Origin: Uloborus plumipes
Lineage: Eukaryota; Arthropoda; Arachnida; Araneae; Uloboridae
Assembly: GCA_038373865.1 (NCBI GenBank)
Contig: JAXGGA010004482.1
Location: 23,890-87,889 of the forward strand
Length of the DNA stretch: 64,000 nucleotides
Direction: 5' to 3'
Part shown: piece by piece, positions 57,001 through 59,315 of the stretch
Position numbering within the stretch: position 1 is the stretch's first letter
Layout: the number at the start of each line of letters is the position of its first letter
Notes under the pieces: model-generated
What the model was told of the DNA's origin: nothing
Databases searched by the model: none
What the model saw: only the letters and a program-made list of their open reading frames with translations
Position numbers and translations under genes: made by a program

Positions 57001-57082
57001 ATCAGGAGTGTCACGTAGGGAAATGTTATTTATTTCTGCAAAAACTCTTGCTGGTTTGTACAAAAATCAGCAAAGGCACTAG
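3286..57082 (+). CDS. PRRC1: PRRC1 orthologue, six coding exons (404 aa)
   Basis: Coding exons are 3286-3367, 7800-8094, 33720-33930, 35905-35959, 36866-37136 and 56782-57082. All introns are GT..AG and the joined frame is open for 405 codons. The protein begins MMEE, as in vertebrate PRRC1. It has a Ser/Pro/Gln-rich low-complexity N-terminal half (about residues 28-170), then a WGWLKG segment and the conserved ITTLDPGM stretch. The C-terminal globular domain (about 215-400) contains [29 protein letters not shown] and SRREM, and resembles the inosine/xanthosine triphosphatase (DUF84) fold. It is slightly shorter than the human protein (445 aa). Vertebrate PRRC1 is reported at ER-exit/Golgi membranes and as a protein kinase A partner; enzymatic activity is not established. 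Introns 1, 2 and 5 are swollen by transposons. No neighbouring gene is seen in the window. Confidence 0.95.
4147..5995. mobile_element. Inverted-repeat element in intron 1, unclassified
   Basis: The outer ends are imperfect inverted repeats: about 4190-4250 (ACTGCAGTTTTGTG) matches the reverse complement of about 5930-5995 (CACAAAACTGCAGTAC). Inside lies a segment at 4284-5875 with its own inverted ends (ACTTACCCCCC..CTTGGCGA). The left end, CAGTAAGTCACCG..CAGAAACATG, and the ACTGCAGT end are related to sequence at 20388-21345, so this is a dispersed family. No transposase is visible and no clean target duplication was found. The interior includes a tandem duplication at about 5397-5600. Confidence 0.5.
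5397..5601 (+). repeat. Two-copy tandem repeat, about 120 bp
   Basis: The block beginning GCACTCAAAAAATGGCGC near 5400 and running to CATATTTTCTTAGGC is repeated from about 5518 with scattered substitutions. It includes a shared TTCTAAC..GTTAACACCC stretch. It lies inside the inverted-repeat element. Confidence 0.6.
6235..6259. repeat. (TA)n microsatellite
   Basis: This is an uninterrupted AT dinucleotide run ending next to the TACAG at which a hAT MITE inserted. Confidence 0.9.
6263..6662. mobile_element. hAT-type MITE (400 bp), TSD ATATACAG
   Basis: The termini are TAGAGATGAGTTCGGGC and, inverted, TAGAGATGAGCCGGACTC. The exact 8-bp duplication ATATACAG flanks it (6255-6262 and 6663-6670). 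Subterminal GCCCGAGCCC repeats occur at both ends. Eight-base duplications and TAG..CTA ends fit hAT. It landed inside the terminal repeat of the TA-flanked MITE, so it is the younger of the two. Confidence 0.8.
6708..6883. mobile_element. TA-flanked MITE (176 bp), pogo-like
   Basis: The ends CAGTTGACGCTCGTTATAAC and the inverted CAGTCGACGCTCGATATAAC are flanked by TA (6706-6707 and 6884-6885). Internal repeats of TCGTTATAAAGACC occur. It is nested in the larger TA-flanked MITE. Confidence 0.75.
7800..8094 (+). CDS. PRRC1: PRRC1 coding exon 2
   Basis: The acceptor is TTATTGTAG at 7791-7799. The exon completes the split Gly codon and encodes about 98 residues rich in Ser, Pro, Gln and Thr (for example [12 protein letters not shown]), the proline-rich region typical of the family. 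The donor GTAAAA follows at 8095. Composition is clearly less A+T-rich than the flanking introns. Confidence 0.9.
8235..10864. mobile_element. Giant palindromic hAT-like element 1 (2630 bp)
   Basis: The ends TAGGGTGGAGCGAAAAA and the inverted TAGGGTGGAGCGAAAAA are flanked by the exact 8-bp duplication GTATGTAT (8227-8234 and 10865-10872). The arms stay recognisably complementary for about 1.2 kb each, with small differences, around a spacer near 9400-9850. The left arm carries an extra MITE at 8712-8886. No complete transposase is seen; a short Cys-rich open frame (9633-9893) lies in the spacer and may be chance. It belongs to the same group as the palindromes at 20453 and 38449. Confidence 0.8.
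8712..8886. mobile_element. TA-flanked MITE nested in palindrome 1
   Basis: The ends CTGTCGTCCCCG and the inverted CTGTCGGCCCCT are flanked by TA (8710-8711 and 8887-8888). The same site in the opposite palindrome arm (near 10392) is empty and reads GGTATCTTCT. That fixes the boundaries and shows the MITE arrived after the palindrome formed. Internal CCGTTTAATCGAATA repeats occur. Confidence 0.8.
11111..11233 (+). repeat. Direct repeat left of the 19.9 kb hAT-bounded block
   Basis: This segment, from GTATGTAACTCTGAATAAAAG to ATTATAAG, recurs with changes at about 31132-31270. Together they look like a tandem duplication of host intron sequence into whose junction the large hAT element inserted. 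Confidence 0.6.
12075..12190 (+). repeat. Dispersed repeat, copy left of copia
   Basis: The stretch CCGGGCTGGGCGAGG..AAGGTTTGAGGACACAC..AATCCAGGAAAAT..GGGGTGGGGGACGAA is matched by 19325-19447 on the other side of the copia element. Homologous low-copy repeat; class unknown. Confidence 0.5.
12591..12858 (+). repeat. 5' LTR of copia element
   Basis: This is a 268-bp LTR, TGTTGG..TTGAACA, with a TATA-like run (CATATATATAG) near 12670 and AATAAA near 12770 as candidate promoter and poly(A) signals. It is identical by eye to 18879-19146. Confidence 0.95.
12860..12870 (+). promoter_or_regulatory. Copia primer-binding site, initiator tRNA-Met half type
   Basis: GGTTACGGGCC lies directly after the 5' LTR. 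It differs by one base from the GGTTATGGGCC of Drosophila copia, which pairs with the anticodon region of initiator tRNA-Met rather than with a tRNA 3' end. By inference, priming is from a cleaved tRNA half. Confidence 0.7.
12948..16292 (+). CDS. Copia Gag-Pol polyprotein, first part (Gag, PR, IN, most of RT)
   Basis: The start is the ATG at 12948, the first in the frame after the primer site. Domains in order: Gag; a CX2CX4HX4C zinc knuckle ([14 protein letters not shown], about residue 262); an aspartic protease motif (LIDSAST, about 313); the integrase HHCC region (H449, H454, C484, C487) and DDE core ([22 protein letters not shown]); then reverse transcriptase with [18 protein letters not shown] and YVDD (about 1085). 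The frame is open for 1115 codons up to the insertion point at 16292/16293. It continues unchanged in phase at 17967, one duplication copy later. Retroelement polyprotein for replication and integration; no other lesion seen. Confidence 0.93.
16293..17958. mobile_element. Non-autonomous DNA transposon in copia pol, TSD CTGAAATA
   Basis: The ends CCCAGTGGCAGAAA and the exact inverted copy are flanked by an 8-bp duplication CTGAAATA (16285-16292 and 17959-17966). The element is 1666 bp. It contains poly-G runs (16687, 17388) and a two-copy tandem repeat of about 190 bp (about 17370-17760), each copy with CGGGCGCCATGTTTG. No transposase is seen. An 8-bp duplication fits hAT, P or Merlin; the CCCAGTGG end is not a textbook hAT end, so I leave it unassigned. 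Confidence 0.85.
17967..18752 (+). CDS. Copia Gag-Pol polyprotein, second part (end of RT, RNase H)
   Basis: This is the continuation of the copia frame after the nested transposon, starting [11 protein letters not shown]. It contains the end of the reverse transcriptase region ([15 protein letters not shown]) and the RNase H signature ([40 protein letters not shown]). It ends in TAA at 18750-18752. The phase matches the upstream part exactly when one 8-bp duplication copy is counted. Confidence 0.92.
   Translation, partial: GVMKYLLGVNFENINNSIFLHQKTYIEKLELKFKDLPKSYVKLPFKTGYVLPSKVNENEIVENEIMKKFPYRTLIGCLSFLASRSRPDISFSVNVMSQFCNGYTYQHWLLVVDILNYVFATKTYKINLSNVDSLNLCAYSDANWGCHLTKRHSSSGYMIYFCNVPFAWKSAKQKCIALSSMESEFISLTESVKELTWFSRILNELNLCGIIKPIQYCDNESAIYFSKNSQENFKTKHIDIRCQFIRQMINENIFDLKFGEL
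18867..18878 (+). promoter_or_regulatory. Copia polypurine tract region
   Basis: GATGGGGCCGCT directly abuts the 3' LTR at 18879. It is the expected position for plus-strand priming, although it is only partly purine. Confidence 0.5.
18879..19146 (+). repeat. 3' LTR of copia element
   Basis: This 268-bp LTR shows no difference from the 5' LTR when read by eye. It is followed by the target duplication AATTT. Confidence 0.95.
19325..19447 (+). repeat. Dispersed repeat, copy right of copia
   Basis: This is a second copy of the GGCTGGGCGGGAGGG..GAGGTTTGAGGGCACAC..GATCCAGGAAAAT repeat also found at 12075-12190. Confidence 0.5.
19448..20387. other. Repeat-derived intron sequence, no gene
   Basis: This is non-coding sequence with poly-G and poly-C runs and fragments resembling old DNA transposon ends. 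I could not place any paired boundary here. Confidence 0.4.
20388..21345. mobile_element. Inverted-repeat element related to 4147-5995
   Basis: The left part (AAATCAGTGAGAAACCG..CCCTAAGCAAGGG..CAGAAACATG) resembles the left end at 4147. The right part (about 21230-21345) has CCAACTCGTTCA inverted against TGAACGAGTTGG, plus AAAACTGCAGTCC as at 5950. AAATCAGT and ACTGATTT also flank the inner palindrome as inverted repeats. Element 20453-21087 is inserted in it. No protein is encoded. Confidence 0.45.
20453..21087. mobile_element. Palindromic hAT-like element 2 (635 bp)
   Basis: The ends TAGGGTGGGGCGAAAAAT and their exact inverse are flanked by the 8-bp duplication TTGCTTAG (20445-20452 and 21088-21095). 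The arms are complementary over about 310 bp, with few differences near the ends, meeting around 20765. Shared inner blocks include GATCAACTTCTAATAGTTGC and GGGGGCGCTGCGATCG. It is a smaller member of the TAGGGTG palindrome group, with no coding capacity. Confidence 0.85.
22420..23358 (-). pseudogene. Tc1-like DDE transposase, broken
   Basis: The N-terminal part (23358-22774) has the paired helix-turn-helix region with Tc1-style spacing ([22 protein letters not shown]), then RPRRLW-like [21 protein letters not shown], which carries the first catalytic Asp. After a stop and frame change near 22770-22740 the frame resumes as [26 protein letters not shown] (second Asp) and [15 protein letters not shown] (catalytic Glu). 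It then ends early in KKKL, before the usual C-terminal helix. The family cuts and pastes the element at TA sites. The changed FQQDNAPCH motif (here FQRDLASSQ) and the frameshift make activity unlikely. Confidence 0.85.
24600..26022. mobile_element. hAT-type element, innermost level, TSD GATTGGAT
   Basis: The ends CAGGGTTGCCAGA and their inverse are flanked by GATTGGAT (24592-24599 and 26023-26030). Subterminal CGGGAC/GTCCCG motifs occur at both sides. The 1423-bp, A+T-rich interior has no protein signature. This is the deepest insertion seen in the window. Confidence 0.85.
28239..29391 (+). repeat. Tandem array, 151-bp unit, about 8 copies
   Basis: Units start at about 28241, 28401, 28552, 28645, 28788, 28939, 29090 and 29241 with CTACATCATAAATTGAACTA and end GGCGCGGGGCCCCTTGCTC. 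The usual spacing is 151 bp. The third unit (93 bp) has lost its middle, and the outermost units are the most diverged. Each unit carries AAGGCGAAAATAATTTGTCG. The array lies wholly inside the GGTGCCAA-flanked hAT-type element. Confidence 0.9.
30155..30200. repeat. Poly-A and (CA)n simple repeat
   Basis: An A18-type run is followed by an ACACACAC run and then, after a short gap, by TGTGTG and a G run. It creates spurious open frames on both strands. Confidence 0.85.
30470..30780 (+). repeat. Dispersed repeat, copy 1
   Basis: The segment from TTATTTTCAAAGCCAAAACT to ATACTAAATGCAATACGGTTAGAAG is similar to 58130-58470 in the same order (AATTTCAGGTGG, GCAAGA(A/G)TTATAAAT, GGATTTAGTGCTT, ACCTCTATAAT, CATATACT). 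It is an old dispersed repeat of unknown class. No termini were defined. Confidence 0.5.
31118..31270 (+). repeat. Direct repeat right of the 19.9 kb hAT-bounded block
   Basis: GTATGTAACTGAATAAAAG to GATGTATTATAAG is the second copy of 11111-11233, with a small internal insertion near 31225-31250. Confidence 0.6.
32270..32356. repeat. Cluster of TTGGCGA/TCGCCAA palindromes
   Basis: At least five copies of TTGGCGA or its complement occur within about 90 bases (CTTGGCGATATGTCGCCAAG and following). The same word ends the segment at 4284-5875, so this is probably the end of a related element. The opposite end was not found. Confidence 0.4.
32976..33031. repeat. (TA)n and (CTAT)n microsatellite
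   Basis: ATATATAT is followed by four CTAT units and then a long TA run ending before ACATTCGG. Confidence 0.95.
33720..33930 (+). CDS. PRRC1: PRRC1 coding exon 3
   Basis: The acceptor is CTTAATTAG just before 33720; the first base completes an AGC Ser codon. The exon encodes the end of the Ser/Pro-rich region and the conserved [19 protein letters not shown] segment, which corresponds to GGIWGFIKG in human PRRC1. It ends in phase 0 at GTGAGG. Confidence 0.93.
33955..34765 (-). pseudogene. Non-LTR retrotransposon reverse transcriptase remnant (Jockey/CR1-like)
   Basis: The minus strand carries the C-terminal part of ORF2: [23 protein letters not shown], then an in-frame stop, then [29 protein letters not shown] and [14 protein letters not shown], a conserved order near the 3' end of Jockey/CR1-group elements. 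The terminal [12 protein letters not shown] motif appears twice (near 34740 and 34090), so 3' ends of two copies are joined or part is duplicated. It is 5'-truncated, lies in intron 3 of PRRC1 only 25 bases after exon 3, and cannot be functional. Confidence 0.8.
34770..35904. other. Rest of PRRC1 intron 3, no gene
   Basis: This is A+T-rich sequence with T and C homopolymers (35252, 35470-35580). No element boundary or coding signal could be supported. Confidence 0.5.
35905..35959 (+). CDS. PRRC1: PRRC1 coding exon 4
   Basis: This is a 55-base exon, too short to stand out as an open frame. It encodes [18 protein letters not shown], nearly the same as the vertebrate [10 protein letters not shown] segment. 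The acceptor is TCTTTTGTAG and the donor is GTAAGA at 35960. The exon ends one base into an Asn codon. Confidence 0.93.
36165..36395. mobile_element. piggyBac-like MITE flanked by TTAA
   Basis: TTAA flanks both sides (36161-36164 and 36396-36399). The ends CCTTTTGGATCCTGG and the inverted CCTTTAGGAACCGGG match. Internal GGTACGACA/TGTCGCACC-type repeats occur. TTAA duplication with CCYTTNGG ends is typical of piggyBac MITEs. It lies in intron 4. Confidence 0.7.
36866..37136 (+). CDS. PRRC1: PRRC1 coding exon 5
   Basis: The exon encodes the first half of the C-terminal globular domain: [42 protein letters not shown] and VENFLVEL. The donor is GTAAGT at 37137. Because the splice falls after two bases of the codon, the joined residue is Asn where vertebrates have Lys in the PDKWFDIG motif. 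Confidence 0.95.
37333..38018. mobile_element. hAT-type MITE (686 bp), TSD GGAATTGC
   Basis: The ends CAGTGGCGTACGCAG and the inverted CAGTAGTGTACTCAG are flanked by GGAATTGC (37325-37332 and 38019-38026). The A+T-rich interior has no coding sequence. It is inserted 200 bases into intron 5 of PRRC1. Confidence 0.85.
39402..39581 (+). pseudogene. ORF head in left palindrome arm (59 codons)
   Basis: An ATG opens 59 codons: [19 protein letters not shown], then [20 protein letters not shown] and [12 protein letters not shown], ending in TAA. The right arm encodes a near-identical copy that stays open longer. I do not recognise the family. The CPFFG and Cys-containing repeat suggest a small folded N-terminal domain of a lost transposase or accessory protein, but this is inference. 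Confidence 0.5.
39841..40095 (-). pseudogene. ORF head in right palindrome arm (84 codons)
   Basis: The minus-strand ATG at 40095 opens [39 protein letters not shown] and [12 protein letters not shown], then a further 25 residues before a stop. Most differences from the left-arm copy (59 codons) are single substitutions, and the phase is the same. It is probably the 5' part of an ORF from the parent element. Confidence 0.5.
41106..41333. mobile_element. TA-flanked palindromic MITE (228 bp)
   Basis: The ends (CCGTAAATCAGGGTTACTTG and the inverted CTGTAAATCAGGGTTACTTG) are flanked by TA (41104-41105 and 41334-41335). The inverted arms extend about 80 bases, including TGATAAAATCT and GGTTTGGTAC. 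It is probably a mariner/Tc1-superfamily MITE. Confidence 0.8.
41595..42653 (-). repeat. 3' LTR of gypsy element
   Basis: This is a 1059-bp LTR, the left copy on the + strand. Relative to the other LTR it carries a tandem duplication of about 28 bases (GGGATTAATGAGGAATGTGA, near 42590-42640), lacks one ATGAAA, and differs at scattered sites. Confidence 0.92.
42654..42665 (-). promoter_or_regulatory. Gypsy polypurine tract
   Basis: On the minus strand GGGGGGTAGAGA directly precedes the 3' LTR, the expected plus-strand primer position. Confidence 0.7.
42666..43224 (-). other. Gypsy 3' untranslated region
   Basis: This non-coding stretch lies between the pol stop and the polypurine tract. It contains a short direct repeat (GGTAAGTCAAAATCAAA, twice near 42765-42830). 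No envelope-like frame is present. Confidence 0.6.
43225..47040 (-). CDS. Gypsy Pol polyprotein (PR, RT, RNase H, IN), read by -1 frameshift
   Basis: The frame is open from the slippery site at 47040 down to the stop at 43225; the first internal ATG is at 46962. Domains in order: retroviral-type protease ([13 protein letters not shown]); reverse transcriptase ([39 protein letters not shown], where FLDD replaces the common YVDD); RNase H ([26 protein letters not shown]); integrase with the HHCC zinc region ([15 protein letters not shown]), a DDE core ([26 protein letters not shown]) and a GPY/F module ([10 protein letters not shown]). It is uninterrupted over more than 1250 codons. It replicates and integrates the element. 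No chromodomain or envelope is seen. Confidence 0.93.
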   Translation of the reverse strand, partial: FKLEGGFRNENRGHNAGAETLNENTQMWSLKTNNVNDKPCLDNSKFSKKSNDFNSTTHNFKQISNSEVSLQCNTSLSNSNKSAIANVHNEDNVKVVMSCTDSDHCLPIIPITVASKKYFALLDSGANLSLIQLKTLEQIKETTKINYVSRSVRIKTINNDYVPYSSAIDLKFKIKDKWFSSLFFVTNFDWNSNYTMILGYDFFHRNKIILDSVNKRIISDKTTLEFTTIFSKQSSNLIKSDGINVESCSKSNSLKESKGIYKVQSTSNIKICPNSFEILTLQIPKELKNSKLLIFSPGNIKKTINILESIHLAKDSNNFSIILENNLDRDLIVQKGQNLGCVQEFLETDIVKPTNQTDILQVNNLNLQEVINLRKEELSVQDFNLEHLSDNDKEKMQKLLMDNYQVFSKSYMTLGCTDAVVPQFKLLHEFPLQSKPYSLPKIARAFAQKEIKQLLEAGIIDETKSNYCFPVLFVKKNTNPNETPKFRMVVDYRLLNAITEPYKICLPKITDIIQSIAGKQFYCVLDLKAAFFQIKLRPEDREKLAFCTEFGNYEPTRLPQGSRLSTSYFHQLIEKALGHLKGPFLQYFLDDIIISAQSIENLLKLLQTVFDRLKLFNLTLDPKKLQLCKSSITYLGYTIDSNGFSPSENNINKVTKFPVPKNVKQVQTFLGMTNYFRQLIYKYAEIVSPIVDLTKKNVPFFWSHECQDAFELIQDILLKKPTLKSFTPNAPIFLVTDASRIALSAILMQKVNDVFIPLEFYSKKLSPAESRYPSIRREFFAIFSAIKHFREELLGVPFTVLTDAKTLTDFLQLDKQPDIVCRWMLYLQSFNYKISFTKGSTNPADYMSRVYDEELNVNNLNLFKPKHDLSTNVIFTEQQKDKQILEIIDKLKTNKDFSDKFCINENNILLKCIKIKRKGKTHTVKRIYIPDNLVTPCIENAHTPHFGVQKTYNFLQKLYYFPSMFSKVKSFCKSCEKCLANKPKPNKSKPKFIPKSQLACGQQLAIDCVGKLCRSVEGKFFILTIIDHYSRFLEAYSLASITSITIIKCLNDYFARYGIPKVIISDNAKNFISDEIELFFTNLKIEHRKSSIYFPSSNGIVEKSHRILKESVASLSEKTFEWSQKLPLFKLHYNASVHCVTGFPPAQLFFGREVNTPMDIFSDPILTTEYDNYIKEMKKVSEEMKSAVVENENKYFEQHKNQLKGREVKNFNVGDRVFIKNLRNPGVFMPKYNGPYEIKRGFRNDNYLVQNVNDSTEKPIKLHFSKIFSAN
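47008..47024 (-). promoter_or_regulatory. Possible frameshift-stimulating hairpin
   Basis: On the minus strand GTTTTC GGAAT GAAAAC forms a 6-bp stem with a 5-base loop. It starts 9 bases after the slippery heptamer, within or near the spacing used by -1 frameshift stimulators. The stem is short and A+T-rich, so its role is uncertain. Confidence 0.4.
47031..48082 (-). pseudogene. Gypsy Gag, with one frameshift
   Basis: The start is the ATG at 48082-48080 ([15 protein letters not shown]), 10 bases after a flanking duplication of the leader MITE. The N-terminal capsid-like part runs to about 47806. There the frame changes at an A5 run (47806-47810, T5 on the coding strand), after which the second part (47805-47031) reads on as [16 protein letters not shown] through to a nucleocapsid-like tail. 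The tail has a CX2CX3HX4C knuckle ([13 protein letters not shown]) and many Arg/Gly/Asn repeats ([10 protein letters not shown]). A one-base slip in a homopolymer is the simplest reading. Gag coats the genomic RNA. This copy should not make full-length Gag unless the slip is an assembly error. Confidence 0.85.
47034..47040 (-). promoter_or_regulatory. TTTAAAC -1 ribosomal frameshift site (gag-pol)
   Basis: In the gag frame the end reads AAT TTA AAC TAG, so the heptamer T TTA AAC is in the canonical X XXY YYZ phase immediately before the stop. A -1 slip reads TTT AAA CTA into the open pol frame. The same heptamer is used by known -1 frameshifting viruses. The position, phase and continuation into pol all agree. 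Confidence 0.85.
48101..49170. mobile_element. hAT-type MITE full of ATCGATGTTTT repeats, TSD GTGAGAAC
   Basis: The ends TAGGGCTGCGACATCGATG and the inverted TAGGGGTGCGACATCGAAG are flanked by GTGAGAAC (48093-48100 and 49171-49178). About 150 bases at each end are packed with AACATCGATGTT palindromes and CGATGTTTT words, which recur sparsely through the A+T-rich 1.07 kb body. Such subterminal repeats are typical transposase binding sites in hAT elements. It sits in the gypsy leader, 10 bases before the gag ATG. No protein is encoded. Confidence 0.88.
49179..49650 (-). other. Gypsy 5' leader between MITE and primer site
   Basis: This is A+T-rich untranslated leader of the gypsy element. No coding sequence or internal boundary is visible. 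Confidence 0.6.
49651..49661 (-). promoter_or_regulatory. Gypsy primer-binding site, tRNA-His type
   Basis: On the minus strand TGGTGCCGTGA starts six bases after the 5' LTR. It is complementary to the 3' end of tRNA-His including CCA (..TCACGGCACCA) over 11 bases, then diverges. Confidence 0.75.
49737..52262. mobile_element. TIR transposon (2526 bp) in gypsy LTR, probably hAT-type
   Basis: The ends CAGTGGTGCAAGTG and the inverted CAGGGGTGCAAGTG are flanked by GTTGTG (49731-49736 and 52263-52268). Comparison with the other LTR shows the empty site GCGTTGTGTATAAAC, so only six bases are duplicated where hAT normally gives eight; two bases may have been lost on the right. Near the right end is an internal inverted repeat (GTACCTTAATG..AACAACCAATGTCAAAA, about 51871-51905 and 52080-52115). 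No transposase is seen. A SINE is inserted at 50608. Confidence 0.8.
50608..50832 (+). mobile_element. tRNA-derived SINE (225 bp)
   Basis: The first 75 bases look like a tRNA, with a box A-like GGCGCAATGG (50619-50628) and a perfect box B GGTTCGATTCC (50663-50673) in a paired GCGGG/CCCGC stem. The anticodon position is unclear (TGT or TTG). A tRNA-unrelated body of about 110 bases with AATAAA follows, then an (ATAGAA)n tail. The 14-bp duplication AACGTCTTTAAGTT flanks it exactly (50594-50607 and 50833-50846), so it retroposed into the 2.5 kb transposon. RNA polymerase III would be the expected transcriptase. Confidence 0.92.
53233..54170. other. PRRC1 intron 5 sequence, no gene
   Basis: This is non-coding. 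A short inverted GAGTATACTCGTG / CACGAGTATACTC pair near 53480 and 53570 suggests a small old element, but its borders are not clear. Confidence 0.45.
54179..54977. mobile_element. hAT-type MITE (799 bp), TSD ACTATAGT
   Basis: The ends CAGGGTTCGCCGATATAT and the inverted CAGGGTTCGTAAATATCG are flanked by ACTATAGT (54171-54178 and 54978-54985). Both subterminal regions are arrays of GATATAT and AATATCGGATAT words, similar in design to the MITE at 48101. No coding sequence. Confidence 0.88.
55325..55800 (+). repeat. Minisatellite-like repeat with GAGTCGGAGTCG words
   Basis: About three to four degenerate units of roughly 145-150 bases, each containing AAAATTCTA..GAGTCGGTCATTTTT, CCTGCATTTCTGCC and a run of GGAGTCG-type words. 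No terminal duplication was found, so it is either a tandem array or the interior of an old element. Confidence 0.65.
55801..56781. other. End of PRRC1 intron 5, no gene
   Basis: This is A+T-rich sequence with a poly-G run at about 56075. Nothing coding is visible before the exon 6 acceptor. Confidence 0.5.
56782..57082 (+). CDS. PRRC1: PRRC1 coding exon 6 and stop
   Basis: The acceptor is ATCAATTTAG at 56772-56781. The exon encodes the rest of the conserved domain ([47 protein letters not shown]) and ends in TAG at 57080-57082. It lies 19.6 kb from exon 5. Confidence 0.95.
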
Positions 57083-57220
57083 AGAAACTAGAGTTGCTCA
57101 TTTTTAATATGATGTCTACATGTGAGGTTTCTGTTCTTTTTTGAAGCCTAAGCATTTTGTTGGGATGCATGTAATGATCGGATGTGTTGTTACAGCTGCT
57201 CTAAGCAGTCTATATAATGT

Positions 57221-57297
57221 AATAAAAGAAACTGTTGTATATCCTTTTAAAATTTTATTTTAAGTTAAACAAGATGAGGAGTGTGAAGTACAATAAA
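57221..57297 (+). promoter_or_regulatory. PRRC1: PRRC1 poly(A) signals
   Basis: AATAAA occurs at 57221-57226 and 57292-57297, which is 139 and 210 bases after the PRRC1 stop codon. Either would give a short 3' UTR. No canonical signal occurs earlier in the 3' sequence. Confidence 0.6.
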
Positions 57298-58129
57298 GTG
57301 TTATTTTTAATAAAAAAATCTCAATTTTTAAGACTTCTCAACCTTTAGAAACATTACTGAAACTCAATTTATGATTCTGATCTATATTTATTTTTATGTT
57401 CTGAGGAGTGGTATCCTCATGCTTTATGTTCATTTTTATTTCAGAATTGGATATTTTAGCTGAATTATTTTAAACATGAATTTATTACTGTCTCTGCAAA
57501 ATCCAGGCTTAGGAGTCAGTCATCTTTTTCACCTTTAGTTACTTTTTGAAATTTTTGTCACCTTTTTAAATCTTTCTTGAAATGGGTTTTAGGAAAATCT
57601 TTTTTTAATAAATTAAATTCTTGAAAAGTAGCTGAATGATAGCTCTAACGGTGAAAATAATTTAAAAAGTAACACCAAGTATGCATCCCCCTGGAGTTGT
57701 TCAAGAAAAATAGCGATGCTTAAAAGGTTACCTTAAAAAATGAAAGAAAGCCAACTAACTTTTTTTTTTCTACTAGCTCTGCACCATTAGCACTTGCAGT
57801 GGGATTATACTTGAAATTGTGGCAAGAAGGAAGAATGACTAGTATTCTTTGACTCAAATTCGTAGGGGAGGATTAAACTCCTGGGTATAAAGAGGAAGAA
57901 TACTTGTTGGAATTCCAACATGCTGAGCAAAAGCTCAATCATGTTTCTTTCATTAGTGGAACCTCCCAACACTAGTGCAGCTGCTAGCAAAGCAGCTAAG
58001 CATGGTTTAATATTACAATTCCATGGAGATTTTAATTGCTTTGTCTTCTGAATTGTAGCAAGAGCTATGTAATGTGTCACTCAATGACAGGGAGTAAGTA
58101 GATACTCCCTCCTTTCACTTACTGTAAAA
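57298..58129. other. 3' flank of PRRC1, no gene
   Basis: This is A+T-rich sequence after the second poly(A) signal. No conserved coding sequence or transposon border is visible. Confidence 0.5.
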
Positions 58130-58470
58130 TCCCAAAAGTAATAACCTCTATTTTCAAAATCAAACTGACAAATTTCAGGTGGAGGGGTTTGGGTGGAGGT
58201 ATCAAAATGTTTTTAAAAAAATTATCCAAAAAAATTGTTTCTAGTATTAATTTAAAAGTAGAAAATCAATAATAAGTAACAATATTGAAAAATAAGCAAG
58301 AGTTATAAATTAATTTATAAAATCTTGTTATAAGTTTCCAGTAGTAGGTTGAAAAGGGGCCCTGTTTTTTTTTACTAACGAAAGGATTTAGTGCTTTAAG
58401 GTGGAGAAACCTCTATAATGTAACACTGAAAATTTATTATATACTGAGCGCATTAGGGTTACTAGAAATG
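58130..58470 (+). repeat. Dispersed repeat, copy 2
   Basis: This segment is similar in order and sequence to 30470-30780 (see that entry). It shares AATTTCAGGTGG, AGAGTTATAAAT-like and GGATTTAGTGCTT blocks. Confidence 0.5.
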
Positions 58471-58607
58471 GAAAGTAGAAACTTAGTGTTCCTGCTCCGG
58501 AATAGAAACATGAATTGCAATCATGACAGCAAATTCGTTACAAGAATCACAATTTCAAAAATGTCCTTTCACAAAACTCGTGATCGTGAAAGCGGACATG
58601 TTGTACA

Positions 58608-59315
58608 TCTATATACATAAATGGCTACTTTTGTATGTATTTCTGGGGTAATCTTCAAAACTACTGCACAGATTTTAACCATTTTTTCACCGTAGATAGC
58701 TACATTAACAAGAATCAGGATAGGCTATAATTTATTTCTAAAAAATGTAGTTTTAAAAAGTTATTATAAAAAACAGTATACATTTTATGTAATTTCCCCA
58801 TTAAATGATTAAATTTCCAATCCATTGTTGCAAAAATTTGTTGCCTTGAAACAACAATATTAATAGTAATCACAATGAAAATTTTAAACCAAGGCTTCTC
58901 TGAAGTAAGTATGAAATTTTTTGCTTTCTTAGGATTTTTATATTCATCTGTGCCAATATCCGCTAACGAGGCTAAATAAAAAGAGAATTGATTTTGGCAA
59001 CAGTTAGAAAATACAAAGTGTTTATAGTCAAAAAAATTTCTAAATTCGGTAGGTACATAAGATGTTTTCATCAATTGAGTTTTCACCAATGGAGTCACAA
59101 GGATAAAAACTAATAATGGGACTTATTTAACGTGCAAAATTTAGAAATGGTTGACTCCAGTTTTTAGTATATCCAGGCAGAAAAAATAGCCATTGTTTAC
59201 AGAATTAGCCATTTATGTACATAGAAGTACACTTTAATGTAGAAAAAAATATTAATGAGTTTCACTGAAACACATTACTGGGCAGAAACCCAGGCAAAGC
59301 CGGGTACCCGACTAG
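58608..59315 (+). mobile_element. Non-autonomous Helitron/Helentron-like element
   Basis: The 5' end is TCTATATACATAAATGGCTA after an A. The 3' end is CTAG followed by T, preceded by a hairpin (CCCAGGCAAAGCCGGG, about 59289-59304). A T..A insertion context, TC start and CTRR end with a 3' hairpin are the Helitron signature. An internal inverse of the 5' end (TAGCCATTTATGTACATAG, about 59187-59224) is a feature of Helentron-related elements. No Rep/helicase is encoded; a 127-codon minus-strand frame (58715-59098) has no recognised domain. Confidence 0.65.

Noticed and set aside
58715..59098. 127-codon minus-strand frame as a gene
   Set aside because: It falls wholly inside the Helitron-like element and shows no Rep, helicase or other domain. 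It is kept only as a remark in that entry.
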